Positions 43,924 to 52,811 of a stretch of 64,000 bases of DNA are shown here, piece after piece (position 1 is the first letter of the stretch; each line of letters starts with the position of its first letter). Source of the DNA: Amphibacillus jilinensis Y1 (lineage in GTDB: Bacteria > Bacillota > Bacilli > Bacillales > Amphibacillaceae); the NCBI RefSeq assembly GCF_000306965.1, contig NZ_JH976439.1:124124-188123 (forward strand). The letters are read 5' to 3'. A model generated the notes under the pieces. The model was given only the letters and a program-made list of their open reading frames with translations. It was not told where the DNA came from and searched no databases. The position numbers and the translations under genes are program-made.

Positions 43924-45726
43924 CTACTCCACTGTAACACTTTTCGCCAAGTTACGTGGCTTATCAACATCACAGTCACGATGTAAGGCTGCGTAATAGG
44001 CAAGTAACTGCATCGGTACAACACTTACTAAAGGCGTCAGTAATCGGTGAACATGTGGTAACACAATGTTATCACTGTCTTGTTCTAAACCTTTCATGCT
44101 GACAAGGCATGTTTTGGCACCGCGAGCTGCAACTTCTTGAACATTGCCTCGAATCGAATAATTAACGTTCTCTTGTGTTGAGATAGCGATGACTGGTGTA
44201 CCTTCTTCAATAAGGGCGATGGTACCGTGTTTTAATTCACCGCCAGCAAAACCTTCTGCTTGAATATAAGAAATTTCTTTTAATTTAAGAGCGGCTTCTT
44301 GGACAACGAAATAATCAACGCTTCGGCCAATAAAGAAGGCGTTTCTTGTGCCCGTAAAGTATTCTTTTGCTAAAGCAGCAAATTGCTCTTTTTGATCTGT
44401 TAAGGATTCCATTACACTTGCGACAATACCAAGCTCTTGTAAAGGATCAAAGTCTAATTTAATCCCTTTAGCAGTTGCTGTATCAACTGCTAAAATAGTT
44501 AGCACAGCAATTTGTGCGGTATAAGCTTTAGTCGATGCAACGGCAATTTCTGGCCCTGCATACAAGTGTAAAGTATAATCCGCTTCACGTGAAAGGGTTG
44601 AGCCTGGAACATTCGTTACGGTTATCGATGGATGACCTAATGATTTAATTTTCACTAAAACAGCACGGCTATCAGCAGTTTCTCCACTTTGTGAAATAAA
44701 GATAAACAATGGTTTTTTAGACAGTAACGGCATATTGTAAGAAAACTCACTTGCAATATGCACCTCTACTGGTATATCTGCAAGGTTTTCAATAATTTGC
44801 TTACCGACTAAGCCCGCATTGTAGCTCGTTCCAGCCGCAATGATATAAATACGGTCTGCATCCAGCATCGCTGCCCGTATATCACCATCTACTTTAATGT
44901 TATCTTGCTCATCTTGATATTCTTGAATGATTTTGCGAATAACAAACGGCTGTTCATCAATTTCTTTTAACATGAAATGAGCGTAAGTGCCTTTTTCAGT
45001 ATCTGCTGCGTCAATCTCAGCTTTATATGGCGCACGAACCACTGGCGTACCATCAAATTTCTGAATTTGCACTTCTCGTCGTTTAACCAAAACAACTTCT
45101 TTATCTTCAATTTCGAGATAAGTGTCGGTTTCTTTCAATGTCGCCATTGCGTCACTTGCAACAAGATTAAAGCCATCACCAAGCCCCACTAATAACGGAC
45201 TTTTGCTTTTAGCAACATAGAACACATCTTGATCTTCAGCATCTATTAAAGCAATTGCATATGATCCTTTTAACAAACTCATCGTTTTTCGGAATGCAAC
45301 CAATACGTCATTTGTTTGTTGGTAAAACACTTCAATTAATTGTACAACAATTTCAGTATCTGTTTCACTGACAAGTGGAACCCCTGCTAAATATTGATCA
45401 CGTAATTCGTAATAATTCTCAATCACACCATTGTGGACCAACGTAAAACGCCCTGAATTGCTTTGGTGCGGGTGAGCATTTTCTTCACTCGGTTCACCAT
45501 GCGTTGCCCATCGTGTATGACCAATACCCATAGTGGTTTCAATGGTACTGTCTACTTTATCACGCAATGTCGCAATCCGACCTTTTACTTTAAACAGATG
45601 CAGACCTTTTTCGTTTAAAGTTGCAATTCCTGCTGAATCATATCCACGATATTCTAACTTCTCTAAGCCGTTTAACAAAACATCCTTCGTATCATTAGCT
45701 CCAATATAACCTACAATTCCACACAT
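43924..45726 (-). CDS. glmS: Glutamine-fructose-6-phosphate aminotransferase
   Basis: The 600-residue enzyme starts at MCGIVGYIG (Cys is the catalytic nucleophile of the glutaminase domain; upstream frame to 45759 is non-coding leader). Glutaminase domain is about 1-220, followed by two SIS sugar-isomerase domains and the conserved terminus [13 protein letters not shown], whose codons are the TnsD target. It makes glucosamine-6-phosphate for cell-wall precursors, upstream of GlmM. The ribosome binding site is GGAGG; control is by the glmS ribozyme in the leader. Confidence 0.98.
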   Translation of the reverse strand: MCGIVGYIGANDTKDVLLNGLEKLEYRGYDSAGIATLNEKGLHLFKVKGRIATLRDKVDSTIETTMGIGHTRWATHGEPSEENAHPHQSNSGRFTLVHNGVIENYYELRDQYLAGVPLVSETDTEIVVQLIEVFYQQTNDVLVAFRKTMSLLKGSYAIALIDAEDQDVFYVAKSKSPLLVGLGDGFNLVASDAMATLKETDTYLEIEDKEVVLVKRREVQIQKFDGTPVVRAPYKAEIDAADTEKGTYAHFMLKEIDEQPFVIRKIIQEYQDEQDNIKVDGDIRAAMLDADRIYIIAAGTSYNAGLVGKQIIENLADIPVEVHIASEFSYNMPLLSKKPLFIFISQSGETADSRAVLVKIKSLGHPSITVTNVPGSTLSREADYTLHLYAGPEIAVASTKAYTAQIAVLTILAVDTATAKGIKLDFDPLQELGIVASVMESLTDQKEQFAALAKEYFTGTRNAFFIGRSVDYFVVQEAALKLKEISYIQAEGFAGGELKHGTIALIEEGTPVIAISTQENVNYSIRGNVQEVAARGAKTCLVSMKGLEQDSDNIVLPHVHRLLTPLVSVVPMQLLAYYAALHRDCDVDKPRNLAKSVTVE

Positions 45727-45783
45727 AATTCTGTTTCCTCCTAGTTGAGACCAGGGCAAACCAGAACGAACCTACTAAGAATA

Positions 45784-45806
45784 GAGGGGCGTTTGTTTGC
45801 CCCCTT
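45784..45806 (-). terminator. GC-rich hairpin between ribozyme and glmS
   Basis: GGGGGC-aaacaaa-GCCCC type stem lies between the ribozyme and the ribosome binding site. It has no strong T-run; its role may be structural. Confidence 0.45.
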
Positions 45807-45824
45807 TCTCGTTTTATTAGTAAA

Positions 45825-45990
45825 CCTCTTACATGTCTTCTTTGTGCAAAGAGTCGCCTCTTCGTTTTCGAATAACATATAACGGTTGGAGGTTGTGCAA
45901 CCGGGAGGTATCCGCCGATCAAATTCGATACTCCTCCTCCTCGTCAACTATTTCTCAAGCGCACGAGAAATAGTTCAGGCGCTTATATAC
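45825..45990 (-). ncRNA. glmS ribozyme (glucosamine-6-phosphate riboswitch)
   Basis: On the minus strand AGCGCC marks the cleavage site (between 45983 and 45982), then GAAC, GCTTGAGAAATAGTTGACGA, GAGGAGTATCGAA, TCGGCGGATACCTCCCGG, and later GCGACTC, GCACAAAGAAGACATGT and AAGAGG. These are the core pseudoknot and P3-P4 signatures of the glmS self-cleaving ribozyme, which down-regulates glmS mRNA when the product accumulates. Confidence 0.93.
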
Positions 45991-46117
45991 AAATAATCCT
46001 TCTGCCCACCTTTCCATTCTAAAATAAAGCCATATCTCCTCGACATGGACTTTTTCATTTTAACTGAAATACCACTATCTAGCAATAGTTTTTCAGTACT
46101 AAATTTTCTTGCAAATT

Positions 46118-46149
46118 ATTATATGTTGATCGCTTCACATTTGTGTCAA
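46118..46149 (-). promoter_or_regulatory. Possible glmS promoter
   Basis: Minus-strand TTGACA (46144-46149) and TATAAT (46118-46123) lie upstream of the ribozyme, but the spacing is 20 bp, longer than the ideal 17. The assignment is tentative. Confidence 0.45.
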
Positions 46150-46361
46150 TATTTTAAAAAGGAAACACGCATATGAGTTAGCTATAACTGTGGCTGTCCT
46201 TACCATAAGTGGACAACCAATGTTATTTTAGGGAATCGAACTGATTGGTTAAACTCGATTTAACAACGTTTAGTTTGCAGAAAAGCGTATGCGTGATGCA
46301 TCTGTTGGCTTTTTTTCTTATCTTGAGTCCTTTATAATGTCGCCATTAAAGTGACTCCGTA

Positions 46362-46952
46362 TTATTCAACCGTTCGATTTAGACCTTCGTTGGGTTGATC
46401 AGGTCCTTCAATAACTTCAACAACCTCACCATCTTTATCATATGTAGTTACGATTGCGTTTGAGAGATCTTCTGTGTCAGAGTAGTAAAGAAAACTTTTA
46501 GCATTGGCTATTTCCCTTATTTCTGCTTCTCGTCTCTCTCCATTATTTAATGTAACATCAACAGACTTCACATTCGCATCAATGGATTTGCGAATCACGG
46601 TATAACGGCTCAACTCAACAAATTGAAGTTCCCCACTAGTCTCCTCACTAGTCATCCTTACGGTTTCCCATCCAAATATAGTTTTGCTTAATTCAGCCAC
46701 ACCTACCTGCCATGCCGATCCCCATGTATAGATTGCCAAAGCAAAATCATCCTCTACTAGCTCAACCGTATTTACATCACCAAAACGCAACTGTAATTTA
46801 TTAATTTCTGCTTCAATCTGTTCAATATCATCTGATCGGAGTAACACAAACAAAATTAGACCAATTGCTATGATTATGCCAGCTATTATCGCTGTTATTT
46901 TAAATTTGTATGACATAACTCTGTATCCTTTCGCTTTCAGCTTAAAATCCAC
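46362..46952 (-). CDS. Single-pass membrane protein B1 of tandem pair
   Basis: The 196-residue protein has a short basic N-terminus, one membrane helix (about residues 20-40) and an outward-facing domain with GSAWQVGVAELSKTIFGWE, ELSRYTV and a C-terminal YYSDTEDLSNAIVTTYD. The GTG at 46952 sits 3 bp after the stop of A1 with a GAGG site; ATG at 46916 is an alternative. No family is recognised. Paralogues B2 and B3 follow the same partner. The position in a type VII secretion-like operon and the copy amplification suggest an accessory or immunity role; this is inference. Confidence 0.75.
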   Translation of the reverse strand: MDFKLKAKGYRVMSYKFKITAIIAGIIIAIGLILFVLLRSDDIEQIEAEINKLQLRFGDVNTVELVEDDFALAIYTWGSAWQVGVAELSKTIFGWETVRMTSEETSGELQFVELSRYTVIRKSIDANVKSVDVTLNNGERREAEIREIANAKSFLYYSDTEDLSNAIVTTYDKDGEVVEVIEGPDQPNEGLNRTVE

Positions 46953-46955
46953 TGG

Positions 46956-47438
46956 TTAATCCTCAAAGTTCGCTTCTTCTAGCATCTCAGTTAAATTATC
47001 TGATCTGCTATTATATCCAACAAACGCCATCACTTCTTGTGGGCGAATCATCACTTCTCGTTCGTTGGCTTCTTTAGAATAATAGTAAGTACTGTATGAT
47101 TCAACATTTTCTACCAGTATACGTACAGCTTCTTCCCATTCGTTTTCCTTTATTAAGGATTCTGGATATTCAATATGGGGAAGTAATCCAGCAATGACTT
47201 TCCATCTTTCTAAATAAGTTTCTGTGCTTAAAGTTGGATAAAATCTAACTTCAATCGGATCGTTTACACTATAATAGTAACTACCCAAACTAAGAAATTC
47301 AGCTATATTGGCGTAATATTGAATTTGTCCTATACGTTCATCTTCTTTTTCCTGAACCTGATGATAATAAATTCGAATTAGACTACCTACTACGATAATT
47401 CCGATAACGATACTTAACACCATGACTTTTTTCTTCAT
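46956..47438 (-). CDS. Single-pass membrane protein A1 with RW-P-YP-W motif
   Basis: The 160-residue protein has a lysine-rich start, one membrane helix (residues 5-22) and an extracellular domain with the exactly spaced motif RW-x7-P-x3-YP-x8-W (about residues 77-99) and a C-terminal DNLTEMLEEANFED helix. The same domain forms the C-terminus of the 480-residue protein at 50150 and the protein at 52808. The ribosome binding site is GAAAGAGGTGACC-like, conserved in all three copies. Function unknown. Confidence 0.8.
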   Translation of the reverse strand: MKKKVMVLSIVIGIIVVGSLIRIYYHQVQEKEDERIGQIQYYANIAEFLSLGSYYYSVNDPIEVRFYPTLSTETYLERWKVIAGLLPHIEYPESLIKENEWEEAVRILVENVESYSTYYYSKEANEREVMIRPQEVMAFVGYNSRSDNLTEMLEEANFED

Positions 47439-47671
47439 AGGTCACCTCTTTCTCTATAAAACGAACCTTCAGTCAACTGGCATTTTGGTACTTCTCCCAC
47501 TGATTAGTCGTTAATGAATCAGGACATTAGCGACCGTAATCTGGGATCAATCCACTTGCATTTTCCCATTATAAAACACAGCTAGGCGATATTTATATAT
47601 GACATAAGTTGGGTCTTTTCACCTTTATCACAAAACCAGACCTTTAGTCCTGTTTGCGATTGAAAAAGCTT

Positions 47672-47697
47672 AGCACCTAATAGATAAGCGCTAAGCT
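47672..47697 (-). terminator. Terminator of the middle repeat unit
   Basis: GCTTAGC...GCTAAGC stem is followed on the minus strand by TTTTTC. It ends the A2-B2 unit. Confidence 0.7.
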
Positions 47698-47704
47698 CGT
47701 ATTA

Positions 47705-48294
47705 TTATTCAACGGTACGTTCAAATCCTCTGTTCGGTTGATCAGGTATTTCAATAACTTCAACAACCTCACCATCGTCATCATATGTCGTTACGATTGC
47801 GTTTGAGAGGTCTTCTGTGTCAGAGTAGTAAAGAAAACTTTTAGATTGCCTATTTCCCTTATTTCTGCTTCTCGTATCTCTCCATTATTTAATGTAACAT
47901 CAACAGATCTCACATCCGAATCGATGGAGTTATGCATCACGGTATAACGACTTAACTCAACAAACTGAAGATCTCTACCAAGTTCTTCACTAGTCATCCT
48001 TACGGTTTCCCATCCAAATATAGTTTTGCTTAATTCAGCCACACCTACCTGCCATGCCGATCCCCATGTGTAGATTGCCAAAGCAAAATCATCCTCTACT
48101 AGCTCAACCGTACTTACATCACCAAATATCAATTCTAATTTATTTATTTCTGCTTCAATCTGTTCAATATCATCTGATCGAAATAACGCAAACATACTAA
48201 GACCGCTTATTATGACGATTCCAGCTATTATCACTGTTATTCTAAATTGGCGTGACATCATTCTATATCCTTTCGCTTTTAGCTTAAAATACAC
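47705..48294 (-). pseudogene. Membrane protein B2, frameshifted copy
   Basis: It is a copy of B1/B3 with one base missing near 47845 (GGCAATCTAAAAG against GCCAATGCTAAAAG in B1). The frame then reads a short wrong tail and stops at 47791. After the shift the normal ending (YYSDTEDLSNAIVTTYD to RTVE) continues to 47705. The membrane helix and most of the outer domain remain translatable. Confidence 0.85.
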
Positions 48295-48297
48295 TGG

Positions 48298-48780
48298 TTA
48301 ATCCTCAAAGTTGGCTTCTTCCAGTAACTCGGTTACATTATCTGATCTGCTATTATCTCCAATAAACGCCATCACCTCTCGTGGATGGACCATCACTTCT
48401 TGTTCGCTGTATTCTTTAGAGGAGTAGTAATCTCTATACGCTTCAATATCTTCTTCTAGCATACGCACAGCTTCTTCCCATTTATTTTCTTTTATCAATG
48501 CTTCTGGATATTCAATATAGGGCAACAACTCAGCAAGAACTTTCCACCTTTCTACGCGGTACTGCGTGTATGAAGTTGGATAATATCTCACTTTAACAGG
48601 ATCATTCGTACTATAATAGTAGCTTCCTAACTTAAATGTCTCCGATACATTGGCGTAATAGCGAATTTGTCTTATTCGTTCATATTCTTTCTCTTGGACT
48701 TGATGATAATAGCTTCTAATTAGACCGCCTGCAACGATAACTCCGATAGCGATACCTAACACTATGACTTTTTTCTTCAT
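48298..48780 (-). CDS. Single-pass membrane protein A2 with RW-P-YP-W motif
   Basis: The 160-residue paralogue of A1 and A3 has one membrane helix (residues 5-22), motif RW-x7-P-x3-YP-x8-W (about 77-99) and a C-terminal NVTELLEEANFED. It differs from A1 mostly in the region before the motif (residues 40-75), as expected if that face is under diversifying selection. Its B partner is broken, so A2 may now act alone. Function unknown. Confidence 0.8.
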   Translation of the reverse strand: MKKKVIVLGIAIGVIVAGGLIRSYYHQVQEKEYERIRQIRYYANVSETFKLGSYYYSTNDPVKVRYYPTSYTQYRVERWKVLAELLPYIEYPEALIKENKWEEAVRMLEEDIEAYRDYYSSKEYSEQEVMVHPREVMAFIGDNSRSDNVTELLEEANFED

Positions 48781-48997
48781 AGGTCACCTCTTTCTCTATA
48801 AAACGATCCTTCAATCAGTGATCATTTTTGTTCTTCTCCCACTGATTAGTCGTTAATGAATCAGGACATAGCGACCGTAATCTGGGATAAATGCGTTCAC
48901 ATTATAAAACACAGCTAGGCGAAATTTATATATGACATAAGTTGGATCTTTTCACCTTTATCACAAAACTAGACCTTTAGTCCTGTTTGCGATTGAA

Positions 48998-49030
48998 AAA
49001 GCATAGCACCTACTTATTAAGTGCTAAGCT
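48998..49030 (-). terminator. Terminator of the third repeat unit
   Basis: CTTAGCACTT-aata-AGTAGGTGCTA-like stem is followed on the minus strand by GCTTTTTC. Confidence 0.6.
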
Positions 49031-49037
49031 AGTATCA

Positions 49038-49631
49038 TTATTCAACCGTTCGATTTAACCCCTCGTTAGGTTGATCAGGTATTTCAATAACTTCAACAAC
49101 CTCACCGTTTGCATCATATGTCGTTACGATTGCACTTGAGAGATCTTCTGTGTCAGAGTAGTAGAGCCAGCGTCGAGCTAATCGATCTTTCTCTTTAATT
49201 TGTGCTTCGCGTCTCTCCCCATTATTTAATTCCACAACAACAGACTTTACATCCGAATCAACGGATTTATGCATCACGCTATAGCGACTTAATTCAACAA
49301 ATTGAAGATCTCCGCCCATATCCTCACTAGTCATCCTTACGATTTCCCAGTTAAAAGAAGCCTTTCGCAATTCAGCTACTCCCACTTGAAAGGTTGACGC
49401 CCATGAATAAAGGACCAAGGCATAATCATCTTCTACAAGCTCAACCATACTTGCATCCCCAAAACGCAGCTGTAATCTATTAATCTCTTCTTCTATCTGT
49501 TCAATATCATCTGATCGGAATAACGTAAACATACTAAGACCACTTATTATAGCTATTCCAGCTATTAGTACTATTATTTTAAATTGGCGTGACATGATTC
49601 TGTATCCTTTCGCTTTTAGCTTAAAATTCAC
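49038..49631 (-). CDS. Single-pass membrane protein B3 of tandem pair
   Basis: The 197-residue paralogue of B1 has one membrane helix (about 20-40) and an outer domain. It differs from B1/B2 in the region around residues 88-105 (TFQVGVAELRKASFNWE against AWQVGVAELSKTIFGWE) and 155-165. It is preceded by A3 with a 3-bp gap. Alternative start ATG at 49595. Unknown family. Confidence 0.75.
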   Translation of the reverse strand: MNFKLKAKGYRIMSRQFKIIVLIAGIAIISGLSMFTLFRSDDIEQIEEEINRLQLRFGDASMVELVEDDYALVLYSWASTFQVGVAELRKASFNWEIVRMTSEDMGGDLQFVELSRYSVMHKSVDSDVKSVVVELNNGERREAQIKEKDRLARRWLYYSDTEDLSSAIVTTYDANGEVVEVIEIPDQPNEGLNRTVE

Positions 49632-49634
49632 TGG

Positions 49635-50123
49635 TTAACCCTCAAAATTAGCTTCCTCTAGCAACTCGGTTAAATTATCTGATCTACTATTACTTTTGAT
49701 AAATGCCATCACTTCTTGTGGACGAATCATCACTTCTTGTTCGCTATCTTCTTTAGAGTAATAATAAGTACTGTATGATTCGACATTTTCTATCAGTCTT
49801 TGCACAGCTTCTTCCCATTCATTTTCTTTTATCAATGCTTCCGGATATTCAATGTAAGGTAGCAATTCAGCAAGGATTTTCCATCTTTCTACATGGAGGT
49901 CGGTGTACCGACTAGGATAATACTGAACTTCAATAGGGTCATTTACACTATAATAGTAACTCCCTAAGCTAAGAAACTCAGCTAAATTAGCGTAATATTG
50001 AATTTGAGCTATACGCTCATCTTCTTTTTTCTGAACTTGATGATAATAACTTCTAATCATACTGCCTACAACTACAACTACAATTCCAATAACAATACCT
50101 AACACCATGACTTTTTTCTTCAT
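49635..50123 (-). CDS. Single-pass membrane protein A3 with RW-P-YP-W motif
   Basis: The 162-residue paralogue of A1 and A2 has a slightly longer membrane helix (VVVVGS insertion). Motif RW-x7-P-x3-YP-x8-W lies at about 79-101, and the C-terminus is NLTELLEEANFEG. It is the unit closest to the 480-residue effector-like gene, 26 bp downstream of it, so it may be the original partner from which the other units were duplicated. Confidence 0.8.
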   Translation of the reverse strand: MKKKVMVLGIVIGIVVVVVGSMIRSYYHQVQKKEDERIAQIQYYANLAEFLSLGSYYYSVNDPIEVQYYPSRYTDLHVERWKILAELLPYIEYPEALIKENEWEEAVQRLIENVESYSTYYYSKEDSEQEVMIRPQEVMAFIKSNSRSDNLTELLEEANFEG

Positions 50124-50149
50124 AGGTCACCTCTTTCTCTATAAAACAT

Positions 50150-51592
50150 TTACCAATTATGTTCGGCAACAATTTCCTCCAATGTCAAATTTCTAACCAA
50201 GTTACCATGTATAATATAATTCAATAATGCATTTCCATTATCATCTACAAACTTATCCCTCAAATATAAATAAACATCTGCTATATCGTTCCAATCTCGT
50301 TTATCAATCGCCTCTTTCGGATAAGGAATATTAGGATTTAATCGATGAACCTCTTCCCATCTTTTTAATCGTTCATAAGTTTTTTCTGTCGATATAAATT
50401 GATAGTGACTATCAGGAGATGAGTGCTTATCAACAGTTAACAGCTCTAACTCAAGCTCCGACGTAATGCTCTGTAAATCACTAGTCGTTATCTGATTTTC
50501 CAGCTCTTTTTTCCCTCCAAGGTAATCACCGAGTGTGAATAACGCGTCAACGCTATAGCCGACTGCCTCATGAGATTGGCTAGCTGATTCAGTTAAAATT
50601 GTTTTAGCTAATTCCTTTGTCCAGAAGTCCTTAGTATAGCTACTATATTTTTCACGAAGCTCTGCATTTTCTTCTCTATTAAGTTGATTAGCTACATTCG
50701 GCGAATTATATATTTTAACTAAAAAATGATCTTGTAACACATAAAAATATAATGATACATCATCAATATCATCGGGATTTAGTTCCGCTGTATTGATAGT
50801 TGCTAAGATTTGATAGTTATCAGGGCTAGTTGTTCGCCTGCTTGACAACTCTATAGTCAATCTTAGCTTCTCTACATCAGTTTCTCCTGTGAACGTTATC
50901 GCTTCATCTCTATAGTCCTTAACTCCTGATAAAATGGCCAAATAGCCCTGCAATAGTTTATGCTCTTGATCAGGGGTATCATCATTGGTGAAAATATAAG
51001 CTTGCACAGTCGCAATATGGCGATCAAATGCTTCTTCAGATTGCAGGAGTTCACTAAGATAAGCTTCTACTTCATTAAATCTGCCTTCTCCAATCAACGT
51101 TGATATCTCTTCTAATTGTTCTACGGTCTCGTCCGTTAAGATTTCTGCTTGGATAAAATGATATAGCATTTCTCTTTCAGCAGGCGTTAACACTTGATTA
51201 GTCAACATTTTCTCCATCAGGTTGTCGAATAGTTTCTGATCTTTAAACATTGCTTGATAGAGATTGTTAACATTCAACTTTTCAAGATTTGCTCCACCTG
51301 ATCCGAGTTCATCTAAAAACGCATCAATCGTTGAACTTAAGACAGACAGGTCTTGAGTTACTTTGTTAAATCCTGTAGATGCGTTTTGGTCTGCACTAAC
51401 AATGCCGTTCCAGAAATTTGCAACAGCCTGTTTTTCTTCAGTCGCTTCTGTAATTTCATCGTCATCTGTTTTGACGACTTCATTATAAATTCTTGAAAAC
51501 ATTGTTTGATTTTCATTCCACTCTTCTATCACATTAACATATTCATCAATACGTCGGTTTAATTCATCGCGATCAGCGCTATAGTTCCCCAT
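50150..51592 (-). CDS. Putative type VII secretion effector with C-terminal RW-P-YP-W domain
   Basis: The 480-residue soluble protein has no signal peptide. The N-terminal 120 residues are helical (DELNRRIDEYVNVIEEW..., FWNGIVSADQNASTGF) and resemble in size and charge the N-terminal targeting regions of LXG-type substrates. The middle is mixed helical/strand. The C-terminal about 110 residues (from YQFISTEKTYERLKRW) match the outer domain of the A proteins and of the 52808 protein, including RW-x7-P-x3-YP-x8-W. No catalytic motif is recognised. It follows three genes typical of type VII substrate partners. The effector role is inferred from order alone. Confidence 0.65.
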   Translation of the reverse strand: MGNYSADRDELNRRIDEYVNVIEEWNENQTMFSRIYNEVVKTDDDEITEATEEKQAVANFWNGIVSADQNASTGFNKVTQDLSVLSSTIDAFLDELGSGGANLEKLNVNNLYQAMFKDQKLFDNLMEKMLTNQVLTPAEREMLYHFIQAEILTDETVEQLEEISTLIGEGRFNEVEAYLSELLQSEEAFDRHIATVQAYIFTNDDTPDQEHKLLQGYLAILSGVKDYRDEAITFTGETDVEKLRLTIELSSRRTTSPDNYQILATINTAELNPDDIDDVSLYFYVLQDHFLVKIYNSPNVANQLNREENAELREKYSSYTKDFWTKELAKTILTESASQSHEAVGYSVDALFTLGDYLGGKKELENQITTSDLQSITSELELELLTVDKHSSPDSHYQFISTEKTYERLKRWEEVHRLNPNIPYPKEAIDKRDWNDIADVYLYLRDKFVDDNGNALLNYIIHGNLVRNLTLEEIVAEHNW

Positions 51593-51612
51593 CTATGGCA
51601 TTCCCTTCTTTA

Positions 51613-52125
51613 TTATAAAGTTCGTATCGTTTGTCTGGCTACCGTAATTTCATATTTCAAACGTTGAATGTTGGCTTGATTCGTTGAAAGCAACTGGTTT
51701 AAGTGTAGTTGTTTGGCTTGCCTTTCTTCAATACGCTCTTCTATTTGGTTGGCTTTTCGATCCATGTCGTTTACAGCAGCTTTCATCCGGATGATGGCTC
51801 TTTCTTGTGTATTGCGTACTTCCATAATACTTTCTTGAATTCTGTTCAGTACTTTACTTTCAAGTAGACCAGCTTCAACCAGTTGAATTCGCCCCATCGG
51901 GGAGCCTTCTCCTTCTGTTAACGCTTCTAACTCAATTAATTTACTATCCATCGCTTTTCTACGTTCAAGAATGTCTTCAAGTTGTTTTTCTAATTCATAT
52001 ATGGATTGACCACACTCGTCGATTTGATTGCGATATGTTACATTTTGGGTCACTAGCCACGACACATTAGCATCCTTGCGCCAAATTTCCTGGTTTAAGC
52101 GCATGATGCGTGCTTGGTTACTCAA
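51613..52125 (-). CDS. YwqH-like (DUF5082) coiled-coil protein
   Basis: The 170-residue protein is almost entirely helical. It has an N-terminal coiled coil (YRNQIDECGQSIYELEKQLEDILERR) and a C-terminal coiled coil (DRKANQIEERIEERQAKQL). DUF5082/YwqH proteins are the first partner of LXG toxins in Bacillus type VII operons and help substrate recognition. The gene is 40 bp from the WXG-like gene and 20 bp from the effector gene, in one transcript. Confidence 0.75.
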   Translation of the reverse strand: MSNQARIMRLNQEIWRKDANVSWLVTQNVTYRNQIDECGQSIYELEKQLEDILERRKAMDSKLIELEALTEGEGSPMGRIQLVEAGLLESKVLNRIQESIMEVRNTQERAIIRMKAAVNDMDRKANQIEERIEERQAKQLHLNQLLSTNQANIQRLKYEITVARQTIRTL

Positions 52126-52163
52126 CAGCTTCTCCCTCCTTATCTTATTTACTGCTCATCTAA

Positions 52164-52481
52164 TCACTGATTATGATAGTATTCGACTGTTGTTTTAAAT
52201 TGTCGACTAAGCTCTTCATCTTTCTCTTCAAATTGATCAATCGCGTAGTATAACGTCTCTAATACTTCAACCATTAATCGCTGGTTTTTACCTATGGTTT
52301 GTAATAACTTTTCCTGCATCGTTTGATGCGCTTTTGATGCTTCACCTTTCCAGTCACTAAGTGCCTCCCCAGCCCCTTTGATTTCTGTGATTACTTGCAT
52401 CATCTCATCATTTGCGATTAATTGTGGTTTTTTTAGTAAGCTTTCGACAAGATTAGGGTCAACTTTAATTTGTAATGACAT
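52164..52481 (-). CDS. YwqI-like (DUF5344) / WXG-type partner protein
   Basis: The 105-residue helical hairpin protein has a WxG-type turn (LSDWKGEASKAHQ, about residues 41-53) between two helices, typical of WXG100/DUF5344 partners. It ends with a tyrosine-rich tail (EYYHNQ). The ribosome binding site is AAGAGGAAG. It probably dimerises with the effector or the 52500 protein for type VII export; no ESX ATPase or membrane core gene is in the window. Confidence 0.75.
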   Translation of the reverse strand: MSLQIKVDPNLVESLLKKPQLIANDEMMQVITEIKGAGEALSDWKGEASKAHQTMQEKLLQTIGKNQRLMVEVLETLYYAIDQFEEKDEELSRQFKTTVEYYHNQ

Positions 52482-52499
52482 TGTATCTTCCTCTTTTTT

Positions 52500-52811
52500 T
52501 TATTGGTCAACTTCTTCTAGTTCTGTTTTAAAAGTAGTTAAAATCTGGCTTATGTCCTCAAAGCTTTCGCTATAACTAATTTCCAAATAGTTCTTTAACA
52601 ACGTAGCGAAGGAAGAGAACTGCTCAGCAGCTTTACCTGTAAATACATCTTCTTCAATTAAGAGCTCAAGCGGTCTATAAAATTCATCTAACATCGTGTT
52701 CATTTCATTTTGAAGCTTCTTATAATGCGCTAAAAGGTCATCCAATTGCTGGTCACTTATTTTGATTTTACTAGGTCCCTCTAATGGGTACTTTATGGCT
52801 TTATTACTCAT
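52500..52811 (-). CDS. Small helical WXG100-like protein
   Basis: The 103-residue protein has two long helices around FTGKAAEQFSSFATLL, where the expected W is a phenylalanine-threonine (FTG in place of WxG). The length and helix-turn-helix hairpin fit WXG100-like or TIGR04197-type substrates. Its start overlaps the stop of the 52808 gene by 4 bp. Confidence 0.65.
   Translation of the reverse strand: MSNKAIKYPLEGPSKIKISDQQLDDLLAHYKKLQNEMNTMLDEFYRPLELLIEEDVFTGKAAEQFSSFATLLKNYLEISYSESFEDISQILTTFKTELEEVDQ

Larger units (their letters stand above)
46300..50150 (-). repeat. Three tandem ~1.3-kb repeat units of a membrane-protein gene pair
   Basis: Units at about 46.36-47.52, 47.67-48.84 and 49.0-50.15 kb contain the same two genes, and the last two also share the same short intergenic sequences (for example GATTAGTCGTTAATGAATCA and a terminator hairpin). 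Coding identity is high, with the middle unit frameshifted. Confidence 0.85.

Noticed and set aside
45695..45947. Two short minus-strand frames upstream of glmS
   Set aside because: They overlap the glmS ribozyme and its leader, which explain the conservation.
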